From: Chroococcidiopsis thermalis PCC 7203
GTDB lineage: Bacteria; Cyanobacteriota; Cyanobacteriia; Cyanobacteriales; Chroococcidiopsidaceae
Assembly: GCF_000317125.1 (NCBI RefSeq)
Contig: NC_019695.1
Coordinates: forward strand, 186,001-250,000
Direction of reading: 5' to 3'
Length of the DNA stretch: 64,000 nucleotides
Shown here: positions 55,028-64,000 of the stretch, in pieces
Position numbering within the stretch: position 1 is the stretch's first letter
Layout of the letters: the number at the start of each line of letters is the position of its first letter
Notes under the pieces: generated by a model
What the model was told of the DNA's origin: nothing
The model's database searches: none
Seen by the model: only the letters and a program-made list of their open reading frames with translations
Program-made: the position numbers and the translations under genes

Positions 55028-58000
55028 CTAAGGAGCAACACCTTCTGCCAGGAGTTCTTTAACGGCTGCTAAGAATTCTTGCTCGATGTACGGTTTGGTG
55101 AAGTAGTGTTTAGCGCCTAAATGTTTAGCTAGGTGTTGGTGTTTTTCACTACTACGGGAAGTGAGCATCACCACAGGAATTTTTGAGAGTTGTGGGTCTT
55201 GCCTACGATGGCTGAGGAACTCGAAGCCATTCATGTTTGGCATTTCCACGTCGGAAATTACAAGTTGGATAATGTGTAGATTTTGTTGTAGTTGGTTGAT
55301 TGCCTCTCGACCGTCTCTAGCTTGTAAAACGCGATAATCAGCTTTTTGGAGAGTCAGCGCCAAAGTCTGCCTTACGGTAATTGAGTCATCTACCACCAGC
55401 ACAGTTGGAGTCACAGTTTTAACTGGGGGAGCTGATGGAGTAGAAGTACTATCATCTGGCAGTTCCGCAACAGGCAAGCTGGGTAATGCGGAAACGTCAC
55501 CAACACGCCGTCCGTCGCCAAAGAAGGATTGCAACAGCCCAGATACGTCAACGACTGGGATCAAACAACCATTACCCAAAATCGTACAGCCATAAATATA
55601 TATTGGTGGCGCGATCGCGGGACTGAAAGGTTTAATGACGAGTTCTTGCTCGGTTACCAAGCGATCGACTTCAATAGCAATCAGCTGGTCGTCTTGTTCT
55701 AACAACAGAATCGGTGCTGCCCAGTCATCAGGGGTAGGCACAGTTGCCAAACTTTGATTTTGTTGAGTTTCCGGTAACGGGCAAGAATATTGCAGAAGTT
55801 GGGATAGGTGATAGGCAGGGACAATATGACCTTGCCAATGCAAAAATCTCTTGCCGCTACTGACTCTCACCTGATCGGGTTGGGGAATTAAAATTTCAGC
55901 AATACTGTCAGAAGGTAACGCCAGAGCAGTGGAACCAACAAAGCAAACGAGTAGTTTGGCGATCGATAATGTCAGTGGAATGCGTAAGGTAAAAGCAGTG
56001 CCGCGCCCTGGTTCAGAGTTAAGCGTCACGCTACCTTTAAGCGATCGCAATTGGTCGCGTACCACATCCAGTCCTACACCTCGACCGGACAGCTGGCTGA
56101 CTTGACTTGCTGTAGAAAATCCTGGTTCAAATAGCAATTCTAACAACCGCGATGGCTCGGCAACGGCTGCTTGTTCTGGAGTTAATAACCCCATGTCTAT
56201 TCCTTTTGCTCGAATCCGGTCTAGGTTAACACCCCGCCCATCGTCTCGCACTTCAATCATCGTCTGGCTACCTTGGTGATAGGCACGAATTTCAATCGTC
56301 CCTTGCTCTGGTTTGCCCCGTTGTTGTCGATCTTCTGGCATTTCAATCCCGTGATCGAAAGCGTTGCGAACTAGGTGTACTAACGGATCGTTGAGTTTTT
56401 CTAGCACGGCTCGGTCTACTAAAACCCCCGTTCCGTTTAACTTGAGTTCTACTGGTTTGTTGTACGAATTAGACAAGTCGCGCAACATGCGTGGGAAACG
56501 GTTGAGAACTTCACTCAAAGGCAACATCCTCGCCCACATCAAGTCATCCCGCAAATGACTCAGCATTTGGCGTTGTCTTTCTAGCGTTTGACTAGATTGT
56601 CCTGCCAGTAACACCACGTCACCCACAGTTTCTTCCAATTGCATGATTTCTTCTAGAGTGGTTTGTACCAGGGAGTGTAACTCGCCATAGTTATCCATCT
56701 CCAAAGAATCAAAGCTTGTTTGTCCGAATGAGGCAAGTCCTGTAGGTGCGATTGCAGTGATATTTCCAGAATTAGATTTTCCTACGGCACTACTGGATAA
56801 CCCTCTATAGCTCTGAGGAGCGACTAACATCTGGTCGGCAAAATCTCGCAAGTTATGAGCGATTTGTCTGAATTTAGCAAAACGACGCAGTAAAGCAACG
56901 ATAATTGCTTGCATTTGATCGTTTTGCAGTGCCAGACTGTTGCGGTTAATTGCCAATTCACCAACTAAGTTGTTCATTCGTTCCAGTCGCTCTAGGTCAA
57001 CGCGCACTGAAAGCTGAGATAGCTGAGGAGTAGCAGCCTTATTACCAGCTTTACTTGTTTCTGGTGCTTGGCGTGCTACCCCAGAAATTTTAAGCGGAGC
57101 TGGATTGCTAGGGGCGATCGCGGTAGTCTTTTCTACAACTGTCGGTACCTTGGGTGTGGTTGGTACTATAGAAGCCGATCGCCCAGTCGGTAGGGCAAGA
57201 TCTTCTAGTGGTGGTAGATTGCCAAATATCTGCTCGACTGATTGAATTGCGTCTGATGGATTTTCCTGAGCGCTGCGATCGGTGGCTTTTTGCTCAGAAG
57301 CAGCAACGACAGCAGGCGTAGCTGGCTCTTCTGCTAATTTCAAGTCACCAAAAATATCATCTAGCGATGGAATAGAGGCGCTATCTGCTTGAGGTACGGC
57401 GCTTGGCGAGGCATCTGCGATCGCGCTGTCTTGACCGATACTACCGAAAATATCGTCCAGATTGGGAAGCGCTGTAATTTCGGGCGTAGTTGCAGGGGTA
57501 GCAATCGGTGTTGCGGGGACATCAGTTTCTACTAACGTACCAAATACATTCTCTAAAGATGTTTGTGCAGTTGGAACTGCCGTCAAATCGCCGATTGCAT
57601 TTAATGCGCCAAATATATCTTCAACCGTTGAGTCAGGAATTGCTGGCAATGGCATAGATGCCAAATCTACCTCTGCCAAAGCGCCAAAAACATCGTCCAC
57701 TGGCATGTTGAAAACGGCTGGGGCAGCTGCCTCTACTAGTGCTGCTAAAGCTGGGGAGAGATTGCCACCAGATGTGCGATCGCCTGCCATCACTGCTTGT
57801 CTACCTGTCTCAAAGTCAGCTAGAGCGAGTTGAGCAATCTGTAAAGCTTGCTCTGGATGAGCGTCGATTGCGGCGATTGCGGTAGAGGCGATCGCGCCGA
57901 ATCCTGGCAGGTTTAACAACTCGGCAATACCTGCAAATACTTCTGCTTGCGCTCGTAATTCTCCCGCAATTTCTTTACCTGTGGGATCGGTTATGACAGC

Positions 58001-58510
58001 CGAGAGTCGCTCGATTCCCTGGGCAACATCCACCTCAAAAATCGAGAGTGCAATATCTACCCCTAGATCGATAGAGCTAGGTAACTCCGCCGCTCCTTTC
58101 AAGAAATTTCCTATACTAGATTCGATCCGAGCAAACACTGGCTCTGCTGTTGCCATTGCCTGCTCGTTGTTGCACTGACCGTTTTCAATCTGCTCGATTA
58201 ATGGTAAACGCAGACAGTCATATGCTTCTAGTAACAAGCCTTCTACTTCGGCATTAATATCTAACTCTGGGTTGTGCAACCCTTTAAAGATATCTTCTAG
58301 GCTATGAGCTAGGGTTTTAATCGTGTCTAGACCAACACTCGCCGCCCCTCCCTTAATTGAGTGAGCAGCCCGCATCATGTTATGAATTTTGGCGGTGCTG
58401 CGTTCCGTTCTGAGCGTCAGCAATTCCTCTTCAATGAGCTGCAATAGCTCTGGAGCTTCTTGAATGAAGAATTGATAAGCCTGGTCGCGAATATCAGAGT
58501 CGATCGCCAT
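55028..58510 (-). CDS. Hybrid chemotaxis histidine kinase CheA-REC (PixL-like)
   Basis: A 1160-residue kinase. Order: HPt with phospho-acceptor H50 (MRAAHSIKGGAASVG); a helical region (about 150-250) common in cyanobacterial CheAs; a linker (about 270-430) with six spaced repeats of a (V/L)(D/E)x(I/V)FG motif; dimerisation and ATPase domains (LVHLVRNAFDHGIE, DDGRGVNLDRI, GRGVGLDVVRDQL); a CheW-like domain; and a C-terminal receiver (VLVVDDSITVRQTL, phosphate acceptor D1087 in VISDVEMPNMNG). It would phosphorylate separate CheY-like regulators, probably coded outside the window, to steer type IV pili. Located between the MCP and CheW genes. Confidence 0.93.
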   Translation of the reverse strand: MAIDSDIRDQAYQFFIQEAPELLQLIEEELLTLRTERSTAKIHNMMRAAHSIKGGAASVGLDTIKTLAHSLEDIFKGLHNPELDINAEVEGLLLEAYDCLRLPLIEQIENGQCNNEQAMATAEPVFARIESSIGNFLKGAAELPSSIDLGVDIALSIFEVDVAQGIERLSAVITDPTGKEIAGELRAQAEVFAGIAELLNLPGFGAIASTAIAAIDAHPEQALQIAQLALADFETGRQAVMAGDRTSGGNLSPALAALVEAAAPAVFNMPVDDVFGALAEVDLASMPLPAIPDSTVEDIFGALNAIGDLTAVPTAQTSLENVFGTLVETDVPATPIATPATTPEITALPNLDDIFGSIGQDSAIADASPSAVPQADSASIPSLDDIFGDLKLAEEPATPAVVAASEQKATDRSAQENPSDAIQSVEQIFGNLPPLEDLALPTGRSASIVPTTPKVPTVVEKTTAIAPSNPAPLKISGVARQAPETSKAGNKAATPQLSQLSVRVDLERLERMNNLVGELAINRNSLALQNDQMQAIIVALLRRFAKFRQIAHNLRDFADQMLVAPQSYRGLSSSAVGKSNSGNITAIAPTGLASFGQTSFDSLEMDNYGELHSLVQTTLEEIMQLEETVGDVVLLAGQSSQTLERQRQMLSHLRDDLMWARMLPLSEVLNRFPRMLRDLSNSYNKPVELKLNGTGVLVDRAVLEKLNDPLVHLVRNAFDHGIEMPEDRQQRGKPEQGTIEIRAYHQGSQTMIEVRDDGRGVNLDRIRAKGIDMGLLTPEQAAVAEPSRLLELLFEPGFSTASQVSQLSGRGVGLDVVRDQLRSLKGSVTLNSEPGRGTAFTLRIPLTLSIAKLLVCFVGSTALALPSDSIAEILIPQPDQVRVSSGKRFLHWQGHIVPAYHLSQLLQYSCPLPETQQNQSLATVPTPDDWAAPILLLEQDDQLIAIEVDRLVTEQELVIKPFSPAIAPPIYIYGCTILGNGCLIPVVDVSGLLQSFFGDGRRVGDVSALPSLPVAELPDDSTSTPSAPPVKTVTPTVLVVDDSITVRQTLALTLQKADYRVLQARDGREAINQLQQNLHIIQLVISDVEMPNMNGFEFLSHRRQDPQLSKIPVVMLTSRSSEKHQHLAKHLGAKHYFTKPYIEQEFLAAVKELLAEGVAP

Positions 58511-58544
58511 ACAGAATAGGGAGTAGGGAGTAGGGGAAGATAAG

Positions 58545-58584
58545 TGGCTAGTGGCTGGTGACTAGTGACTAGCCACTAGCCACC
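58545..58584. repeat. Inverted repeat with 13-bp arms (GTGGCTAGTGGCT)
   Basis: Exact 13-bp arms at 58545-58557 and 58572-58584 around GGTGACTAGTGACT, built of overlapping GGCTAGT heptamers, just after the MCP stop codon. It could fold a hairpin in the MCP-CheA transcript. Confidence 0.85.
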
Positions 58585-58589
58585 GATCG

Positions 58590-61500
58590 CTAACTCACTT
58601 TGAACTGACTGACACTGGCTTGCAGTTCTTGTGCTAGTGCTGAGAGTTCTCTAAAGGAGCTAGAAACTACGGTTGCTTCGTTGGAAGTGCGGTCGGAGAT
58701 CGCCACTACATCTGTCATGGTGGCAGTCACTACTTCAGATGTTTGGGACTGCAACACCGCAGCAGAAGCGATCGCGGCTACGAGTTCGCCGATCTGTTGA
58801 CTCGCTGTGGCAATTTGGTTCAAGCTTTGACGAGTTTCATCGACTAACTTGGTTCCAGAAACAACTTGTTCTGTGCCAGCTTCCATTGCTGCTACCACTT
58901 CGTTTGTCTCTGCCTGAATGTTGGCAATCAAACTTTCAATTTCTGCGGTTGCTTCTGCTGATTGCCGCGCCAAGACGCGCACTTCATCAGCTAGTACGGC
59001 GAATCCTCGTCCTTCTTCTCCAGCACGGGCAGCTTCAATAGAAGCTTTTAATGCTAATAAGTTGGTTTGAGCGGCAAATCTACCAATTAAGTTCACGACT
59101 TTAGAAATCTTTTGAGAGGATTCACCCAACTGCTTCACTTTTTTCGAGGTTGTCGTCACTGTGTCCCGAATTGCCATCATTCCTTCCACTGTTCGGTTCA
59201 TCGTCGTACCTCCTACTGCTACCGTTTCGGTTGCTTGTTGTACGACTGCTTCTGCTTGGGAAGCACTTGCTGCTACAGCACGAATTGAGTCGGACATCTG
59301 TTGAATTCGCTCTAGTGCTTCAGTAATGACCTCAGTTTGCCGCAGCGCTTCTTGAGATAGTTCGCCGACAGATCGTTCGCTGCTAGTGGTCGTGCTGGCT
59401 ACTTGTTGCGCGGCAGTTTGTACTTGCGTCACGATTTTTCGCAAGCTGTTAATTGTGGCATTGTAAGAGTCGGCGATCGTGCCGATTTCATCTTCGGTGA
59501 CGTTAGCGCGTACTGTTAAGTCGCCGCGACTAACTGGATCGACTTGCATCAACAGTTCTAAAGCACGTTGCTGCATGAACTCTCTAGCGTTCTTTTGCTG
59601 CTCTAACAGAGATGCGCGATCGAGAGCGTAGCCAATTTGCGTTGCTAATTGCCGGAAAAAGTCCATTTCTTGCTGCTGCCAAACACGCGCACCCGAACAT
59701 TGATGAGCAATTAATAAACCAAATAACCGATCGCCCTGCACGACTGGCGCGACCAAATTTGCTTTGACGCTAAATTGTTCGAGTTGTTTGCGATAACAAG
59801 CAGTCACTCTCGGTTCCTTGTATATATCGCTAATGCTCGTGACTTGTCCCTTCTTGTAGCGTTCTACCTGACCTTTCTTCAAGCAGGGATCTTCAATCTC
59901 AGCTCCCATTGCTACTGGAAAACCATTAGCCACCGACTCAGCTATAATTGTCCCCTTCCAGTTAGTCGGGTCTAAACCGTAAACCACCACTCGGTCTGTG
60001 GCGATCGCTTGCCGGATATTATCAGTAGCAACATTCAGTACATCTTGTAGGTTGCTGATTTGAGCAATTTTGAGCGTGATATCTTTTAGTAGCTCGCCGC
60101 GCTTAGCTTCGTCTTGTTGTTCTTGTAATAGATCGATCCGGTGCAAAGATGACCCTAATTGTAATCCTAAGCGCTCTAGAAAATTAATTTCTGCTTGCTC
60201 CCAAAGATGCGCTTTTGAGCAATATTGAGCAAATACTAAACCAAAAAGCTCGTCGTTTTTAATAATTGGTGCAACTAAATTTGCTTTAATTTTCAATCTT
60301 TCAAGTAATTGAATGTGGCAATCAGTTAAGCCTGCTCGATAAATATCGTCGATCGCCCTCACCCGACCTTTCTTGTATTCTTCAGCTTTTTTTGCCTGCA
60401 TACAAGTATCGGCAATCGTCGTGTTGAGGCAGGACGGTAAACCAGGAATGGCTGCCTCGGCAACAACTATTCCACTCCAATCAGGGTGGAAGCGATAGAC
60501 TACTACTCGTTCTACTTGTAATGCATCGCGGGTGGCTTTGACTGTATGAGCTAACACGTCTTCAACTGTTTGAAAATCTCGTGTTTTTGCTGCCAAATCG
60601 CCAAAAAATTGAGCGTATTTTGCTTCTTGGCGACGAGCTTCCAGATTGGCTTCAATATTAGCCGCCATCTGATTCAATTCTTGCGAGAGAATGCCAATTT
60701 CATCGTGGCGATCGCTGGCTTCTTCCAGTCTCGTGCCAGTCTCTCCAATCCCAATTTGTTGTGCGAAACTTGCTAAACGTTTGAGCGGTCGAGAAAAAGA
60801 GCCTGCTACTGGAATTGCAACTAAACCAATTAATAGTAACATTCCCCCAGAAACGCCATAGGCGAAGAGTTGTTGTTCGCGAATGTGAGCTTCTATTTCA
60901 TCTAAAGGTGTACCGACAAAAGCCATTCCAACAGGCTTGGCTTTGTCTGGATTCAAAATTTTTTCATGGTCGTACAGAGGACTGTATGCTGTAAGATACG
61001 TTTGCCCCAAGATATTTGTCTGACCGTTAAATTCCTGCCCCCGATCTAAGACTTGCTGTGCTACTTCTCTGGCAGCTCGCGTACCAATTGCTCTAGATTT
61101 ACCGTCTGTATATGGGACAGTCGTTGTCACCCGCCAATCTTGAGCAAAGATTGTTGATAAGGAAACTTTTTCAAAGTCTTTAAAACTATCTACCTGCCCT
61201 GGTGCTTGATTGATTACAGAACCGACGATGACAGCACCTACAACTTTTTTACCTGCTAGAATTGGCTGTACTGTCATCCCTACCAATCCGATTTTCCCCG
61301 CATCAACGTTGTAAGTCCCATTGGGAGAGGGTTGTTTGCTTGGTGGTAAACCTGCTGTCGGTTGGGAACGAATACCAATATTCGCTTGCTTATCTTGCCC
61401 TAAGCGTTTGAGAACACTACTATTAATGAGTTCTAGACCGCTTAAAACTTTTCCTGTTTGCAAAGCGTGTTGGACGATCGGCACATCCCCTAAATTGATA

Positions 61501-62096
61501 CCAGTTGGCAGAGAAACTTGGCGGTAGGGAGGATTGAGTTCTACTTTATCTACAGGTAAATTTAAATATTCTTCTGATAAGGTACGAATACTTTGAGCAA
61601 TTGTTTTTCCGTCAGCACCTACAATGACACGGAGGTTTTTTTCTACAGAACCACTACCATCTGTGACGCTAAATTTGCCCAGAAAAGTATTGAGAAACTG
61701 GCGTTGAGCTGCTACCTGCTGCCGATCGCGCAGATCGATCTTCATTGCTTGTACGACTTCGGCGACCGTATTCGCTTCTGTAGCTGATTCCGTAACAACC
61801 CACGTAGCATAGTTAGATAAGAAACTAGCTTGAGCTTTTTGTAAAAATGTTTGAGCGTTCTGTATTTCTCTTTGTCGCGTCACAGCAGCATTTTTCTGCG
61901 TCACTACGACTATAGGCAGTGCCGCACTCAGCATTAACAATAGAGTTAGCTTGGTGCGAAAGCTAAAATTGTTCCACGGTTGACTGCGGCGCTGCTTGCC
62001 AACAGCAGATCCATTTGGCGATCGCGGTGGCTGCGAGAATGTTTTGACCTCAGAGTTTGAGACTTGGGGAGTTTGTTTGAGGCGAGAATTTAGCAT
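58590..62096 (-). CDS. PixJ-like methyl-accepting protein with two putative bilin-binding GAF domains
   Basis: Start at ATG 62096 ([13 protein letters not shown]); 38 more open codons come from repeats. The 1168-residue product has a transmembrane helix near residue 50, a large periplasmic sensor region, a second helix (about 415-435), HAMP, two GAF domains, a second HAMP-like stretch ([21 protein letters not shown]) and an MCP signalling domain ([23 protein letters not shown] is its tip). GAF1 has C565 (ADTCM) and C593 (LTDCHIQLL), 28 apart; GAF2 has C738 (EDPCL) and C767 (TACYRKQL). These positions match the DXCF and canonical bilin cysteines of cyanobacteriochromes such as TePixJ. It is likely a phototaxis receptor. 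Confidence 0.88.
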   Translation of the reverse strand: MLNSRLKQTPQVSNSEVKTFSQPPRSPNGSAVGKQRRSQPWNNFSFRTKLTLLLMLSAALPIVVVTQKNAAVTRQREIQNAQTFLQKAQASFLSNYATWVVTESATEANTVAEVVQAMKIDLRDRQQVAAQRQFLNTFLGKFSVTDGSGSVEKNLRVIVGADGKTIAQSIRTLSEEYLNLPVDKVELNPPYRQVSLPTGINLGDVPIVQHALQTGKVLSGLELINSSVLKRLGQDKQANIGIRSQPTAGLPPSKQPSPNGTYNVDAGKIGLVGMTVQPILAGKKVVGAVIVGSVINQAPGQVDSFKDFEKVSLSTIFAQDWRVTTTVPYTDGKSRAIGTRAAREVAQQVLDRGQEFNGQTNILGQTYLTAYSPLYDHEKILNPDKAKPVGMAFVGTPLDEIEAHIREQQLFAYGVSGGMLLLIGLVAIPVAGSFSRPLKRLASFAQQIGIGETGTRLEEASDRHDEIGILSQELNQMAANIEANLEARRQEAKYAQFFGDLAAKTRDFQTVEDVLAHTVKATRDALQVERVVVYRFHPDWSGIVVAEAAIPGLPSCLNTTIADTCMQAKKAEEYKKGRVRAIDDIYRAGLTDCHIQLLERLKIKANLVAPIIKNDELFGLVFAQYCSKAHLWEQAEINFLERLGLQLGSSLHRIDLLQEQQDEAKRGELLKDITLKIAQISNLQDVLNVATDNIRQAIATDRVVVYGLDPTNWKGTIIAESVANGFPVAMGAEIEDPCLKKGQVERYKKGQVTSISDIYKEPRVTACYRKQLEQFSVKANLVAPVVQGDRLFGLLIAHQCSGARVWQQQEMDFFRQLATQIGYALDRASLLEQQKNAREFMQQRALELLMQVDPVSRGDLTVRANVTEDEIGTIADSYNATINSLRKIVTQVQTAAQQVASTTTSSERSVGELSQEALRQTEVITEALERIQQMSDSIRAVAASASQAEAVVQQATETVAVGGTTMNRTVEGMMAIRDTVTTTSKKVKQLGESSQKISKVVNLIGRFAAQTNLLALKASIEAARAGEEGRGFAVLADEVRVLARQSAEATAEIESLIANIQAETNEVVAAMEAGTEQVVSGTKLVDETRQSLNQIATASQQIGELVAAIASAAVLQSQTSEVVTATMTDVVAISDRTSNEATVVSSSFRELSALAQELQASVSQFKVS

Positions 62097-62109
62097 AGCA
62101 GATACGTTT

Positions 62110-62195
62110 TCGAGGGAGTAGGGAGTAGGGAGCAGGGAGTAGGGGAAAGAGAGCTGAGGGAGCGATCGGGGGCTGAGGGAACTGAGGGAGCAATT
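62110..62195. repeat. Purine-rich mosaic repeat block between the two MCP genes
   Basis: GGGAGTAGG/GGGAGCAGG units then GAGCTGAGGGAGCGATCGGG, matching 10723-10788 closely. Followed to 62237 by CCACCAG and CACTCAC repeats. It accounts for the spurious upstream extension of the MCP frame. Confidence 0.87.
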
Positions 62196-62237
62196 CCAGC
62201 CACCAGCCACCAGCTACTAGCCACTCACCACTCACCA

Positions 62238-64000
62238 CTAACTAACTTTGAATTGACTGGCGCTAGTTTGTAGTTCTTGCGCTAGCGTTGAGAGTTCCTT
62301 AAATGCCGCAGATACTACAGTTGCTTCGTTGGAAGTGCGGTCGGCGATCGCGGCTACATCTGTCATTGTTGCCGTCACGACTTGCGATGTCTGAGATTGC
62401 AACGCCGCAGCAGAAGCGATCGCCGCTACGAGTTCGCTAATCTGTTGGCTTACTTCCGTAATCTTGAGCAGATTTTGCCGCGTTTCATGCACGAGTACAG
62501 TACCCGTCACCACTTGTTCCGTACCAGCTTCCATTGCTGCTACCACTTCATTTGTCTCTGTCTGAATATCCTTCACCAAGCTTTCAATTTCTGCGGTTGC
62601 TTCTGCCGATTGCCGTGCTAGGGTTCGTACTTCGTCAGCTACCACCGCAAATCCTCGTCCTTGTTCTCCCGCGTGAGCTGCCTCAATGGAAGCATTAAGT
62701 GCTAATAGGTTAGTTTGATCGGCAAATGTACCGATCAGGTTCACGACTTTGGAGATCTTCTGGGACGACTCACCCAATCGCTTCACTTTTTTCGAGGTTT
62801 CTGCTACTGTTTGTCGAATTGCCATCATCCCGTCCACAGTCCGGTTCATGGCTGTATCGCCTTCTGCTACCGTTTGAGTTGCTTGCTGCACTGCTGCTTC
62901 CGCTTGAGAGGCACTATTGGCTACAGCCAGAATTGAATCTGACATTTGCTGAATCCGCTCCAAAGCCGCAGTAACTGCTTCAGTTTGCCGCAGTGCTTCT
63001 TGAGATAGTTCGCCGACAGATCGCTCGTTACTCGTCGTTGTATGAGCTACTTGTTTGGCAGTGGTTTGTACTTGGGTCACGATTTTCCGCAAGCTGTTAA
63101 TTGTCGCGTTGTAGGAGTCGGCGATCGTCCCGATTTCGTCTTCGGTGACGTTGGCGCGGATTGTCAGGTCGCCTCGGCTGACGGGATCGACTTCCATTAG
63201 GAGTTCTAAAGCGCGGCGCTGTAAGAATTCTCTGGCATTCTGTTGCTGTTCCAACAAAGAAGCGCGATCGAGCGCGAGTCCTATCTGGGTAGCGACCTGC
63301 GAGAACATGGCAATTTCTTCTTGTTGCCACTTGCGGGGTGCATCGCACTGGTGAGCGATCAGTAAACCCAAGAGTTCGCCACTACGAATTACGGGAGCAA
63401 CCAAGTTTGCCTTGACTGCAAACTGTTGTAACTGAGCAATATGACAATCAGTTAAACCTGCATCGTAAATGTTTTCTGTGGCTTGTACCCGCCCTTGACG
63501 ATAGCGTTCTACATAACCTTTGGCAAAACAAGGGTCGTCAATATCTGCTCCTAAAGCTTTGGGGAAACCCTCGCCTACGGATTCAGCGATAACTCTGCCT
63601 TTCCATTGGTCGTTGAAACTATAAATAACAACGCGATCGCTATTCAGTGCTTGGCGCAGTTCTTGTACCGCAGTTGCCATAATTTCCTGCACGCCAAGTC
63701 CTTGAGTCAGCTTAATGGTGATATCTTTCACCATTGATGCTCGTTCTACCGCAGCTTGCTTTTGTTCTAGGAATGATAAGCGATTTAAGATAATTCCCAG
63801 CTGAGATGCTAGCTGTTTGAGGAAGTTAATTTCTTCTTGTTGCCATGTGTGGGTTTGTTCGCAGTGATGGGCAATTAATAAACCAAATAACTGGTCGTTT
63901 TTCAAGATTGGCGTAACTAAATTGGCTTTAATTTGTAATCGTTCCATTAAACGCAGGTGTTCTGGATGGAAACCCGCCGCCATGACGTTACTAGTAGGAA
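62238..64000 (-). CDS. Second PixJ-like methyl-accepting protein, 5' end cut by the window
   Basis: The frame is open to the right edge; the first internal Met (63983) is in the middle of a GAF domain, so the start is missing. Visible order: end of a GAF, a complete GAF, HAMP-like stretch, MCP signalling domain ([23 protein letters not shown]). In the partial GAF the canonical bilin Cys is replaced by Glu (codon 63960-63962, [12 protein letters not shown]). The complete GAF has DPCF (Cys codon at 63530) and DCH (Cys codon at 63446), 28 residues apart, a full DXCF cyanobacteriochrome pair. The signalling part is nearly the same as that of the next gene, pointing to duplication. Confidence 0.88.
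   Translation of the reverse strand, partial: PTSNVMAAGFHPEHLRLMERLQIKANLVTPILKNDQLFGLLIAHHCEQTHTWQQEEINFLKQLASQLGIILNRLSFLEQKQAAVERASMVKDITIKLTQGLGVQEIMATAVQELRQALNSDRVVIYSFNDQWKGRVIAESVGEGFPKALGADIDDPCFAKGYVERYRQGRVQATENIYDAGLTDCHIAQLQQFAVKANLVAPVIRSGELLGLLIAHQCDAPRKWQQEEIAMFSQVATQIGLALDRASLLEQQQNAREFLQRRALELLMEVDPVSRGDLTIRANVTEDEIGTIADSYNATINSLRKIVTQVQTTAKQVAHTTTSNERSVGELSQEALRQTEAVTAALERIQQMSDSILAVANSASQAEAAVQQATQTVAEGDTAMNRTVDGMMAIRQTVAETSKKVKRLGESSQKISKVVNLIGTFADQTNLLALNASIEAAHAGEQGRGFAVVADEVRTLARQSAEATAEIESLVKDIQTETNEVVAAMEAGTEQVVTGTVLVHETRQNLLKITEVSQQISELVAAIASAAALQSQTSQVVTATMTDVAAIADRTSNEATVVSAAFKELSTLAQELQTSASQFKVS

Noticed and set aside
62097-62210. 38-codon upstream extension of the first MCP
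   Set aside because: Coded entirely by GGGAGTAGG/GAGCTGAGG repeats; ATG 62096 gives the normal N-terminus.

Overview
This 64-kb window comes from a cyanobacterial chromosome. GCGATCGC (HIP1) octamers occur throughout. Most gene spacers carry 7- to 9-bp tandem repeats of the STRR type known from filamentous and related cyanobacteria. The gene content is also cyanobacterial: ndhN, ldpA, a Ycf45-like ATPase, zinc-free L31, and a PixJ-like photosensory chemotaxis locus. The style of repeats and proteins suggests the Nostocales/Chroococcidiopsis part of the phylum, but the genus is not fixed by the sequence.

Layout. (1) 1-4300, + strand: two SAM methyltransferases, a GT4 glycosyltransferase and a GT2-GtrA fusion, probably a cell-surface polysaccharide or lipid-glycosylation group. 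(2) 4506-12123, + strand: cysteine desulfurase, a solitary C5-cytosine DNA methyltransferase behind a triple 15-bp repeat, deoC, recO overlapping an MFS transporter, and a GT4 enzyme that may act on membrane lipids. A 52-bp perfect palindrome separates the last gene from the converging secG. (3) 12174-16004, - strand: secG, gpmI, an ABC-F ATPase. (4) 16005-18379: accessory patch with a small DUF2281-like protein, a coiled-coil hypothetical, and a REP-associated tyrosine transposase broken by one nonsense codon, surrounded and invaded by its palindromic REP elements. (5) 18380-36204, - strand: one almost continuous ribosomal-protein superoperon, rplC-rplD-rplW-rplB-rpsS-rplV-rpsC-rplP-rpmC-rpsQ-rplN-rplX-rplE-rpsH-rplF-rplR-rpsE-rplO-secY-adk-infA-rpmJ-rpsM-rpsK-rpoA-rplQ-truA-rplM-rpsI-rpmE-prfA. 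It is preceded by about 530 bases of hairpin-rich non-coding leader. (6) 36901-43766, + strand: ndhN, ldpA, a Ycf45/R3H ATPase, a DJ-1/PfpI protein, tRNA-Gln(UUG), a HAD-like hydrolase and a NurA-domain nuclease. (7) 43987-54250, mixed strands: SDR, RodZ-like protein, pseudouridine synthase, DUF2993 protein, cdsA, cbiT, a small conserved protein, a K+ channel/TrkA-N protein, argD and an M3 oligopeptidase. (8) 54398-64000, - strand: two large GAF-containing methyl-accepting proteins (one cut by the window edge), a hybrid CheA-REC kinase and a CheW protein.

How it works together. Region 5 supplies most of the ribosome, the SecY channel, adenylate kinase, IF1, RNA polymerase alpha and release factor 1. 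Region 6 starts with genes linked to NDH-1 and circadian/redox input. Region 8 looks like a light-sensing chemotaxis pathway of the Pix/Ptx kind: GAF domains with paired cysteines placed as in DXCF cyanobacteriochromes, MCP signalling domains, a CheA with receiver, and CheW.

The most unusual feature is repeat behaviour. Heptamer arrays fill spacers inside the ribosomal operon, often as inverted pairs that could fold in the mRNA. The same repeat families are translated in frame inside nurA and ldpA, and at the ends of deoC and the cysteine desulfurase gene. A REP palindrome is translated inside the transposase.
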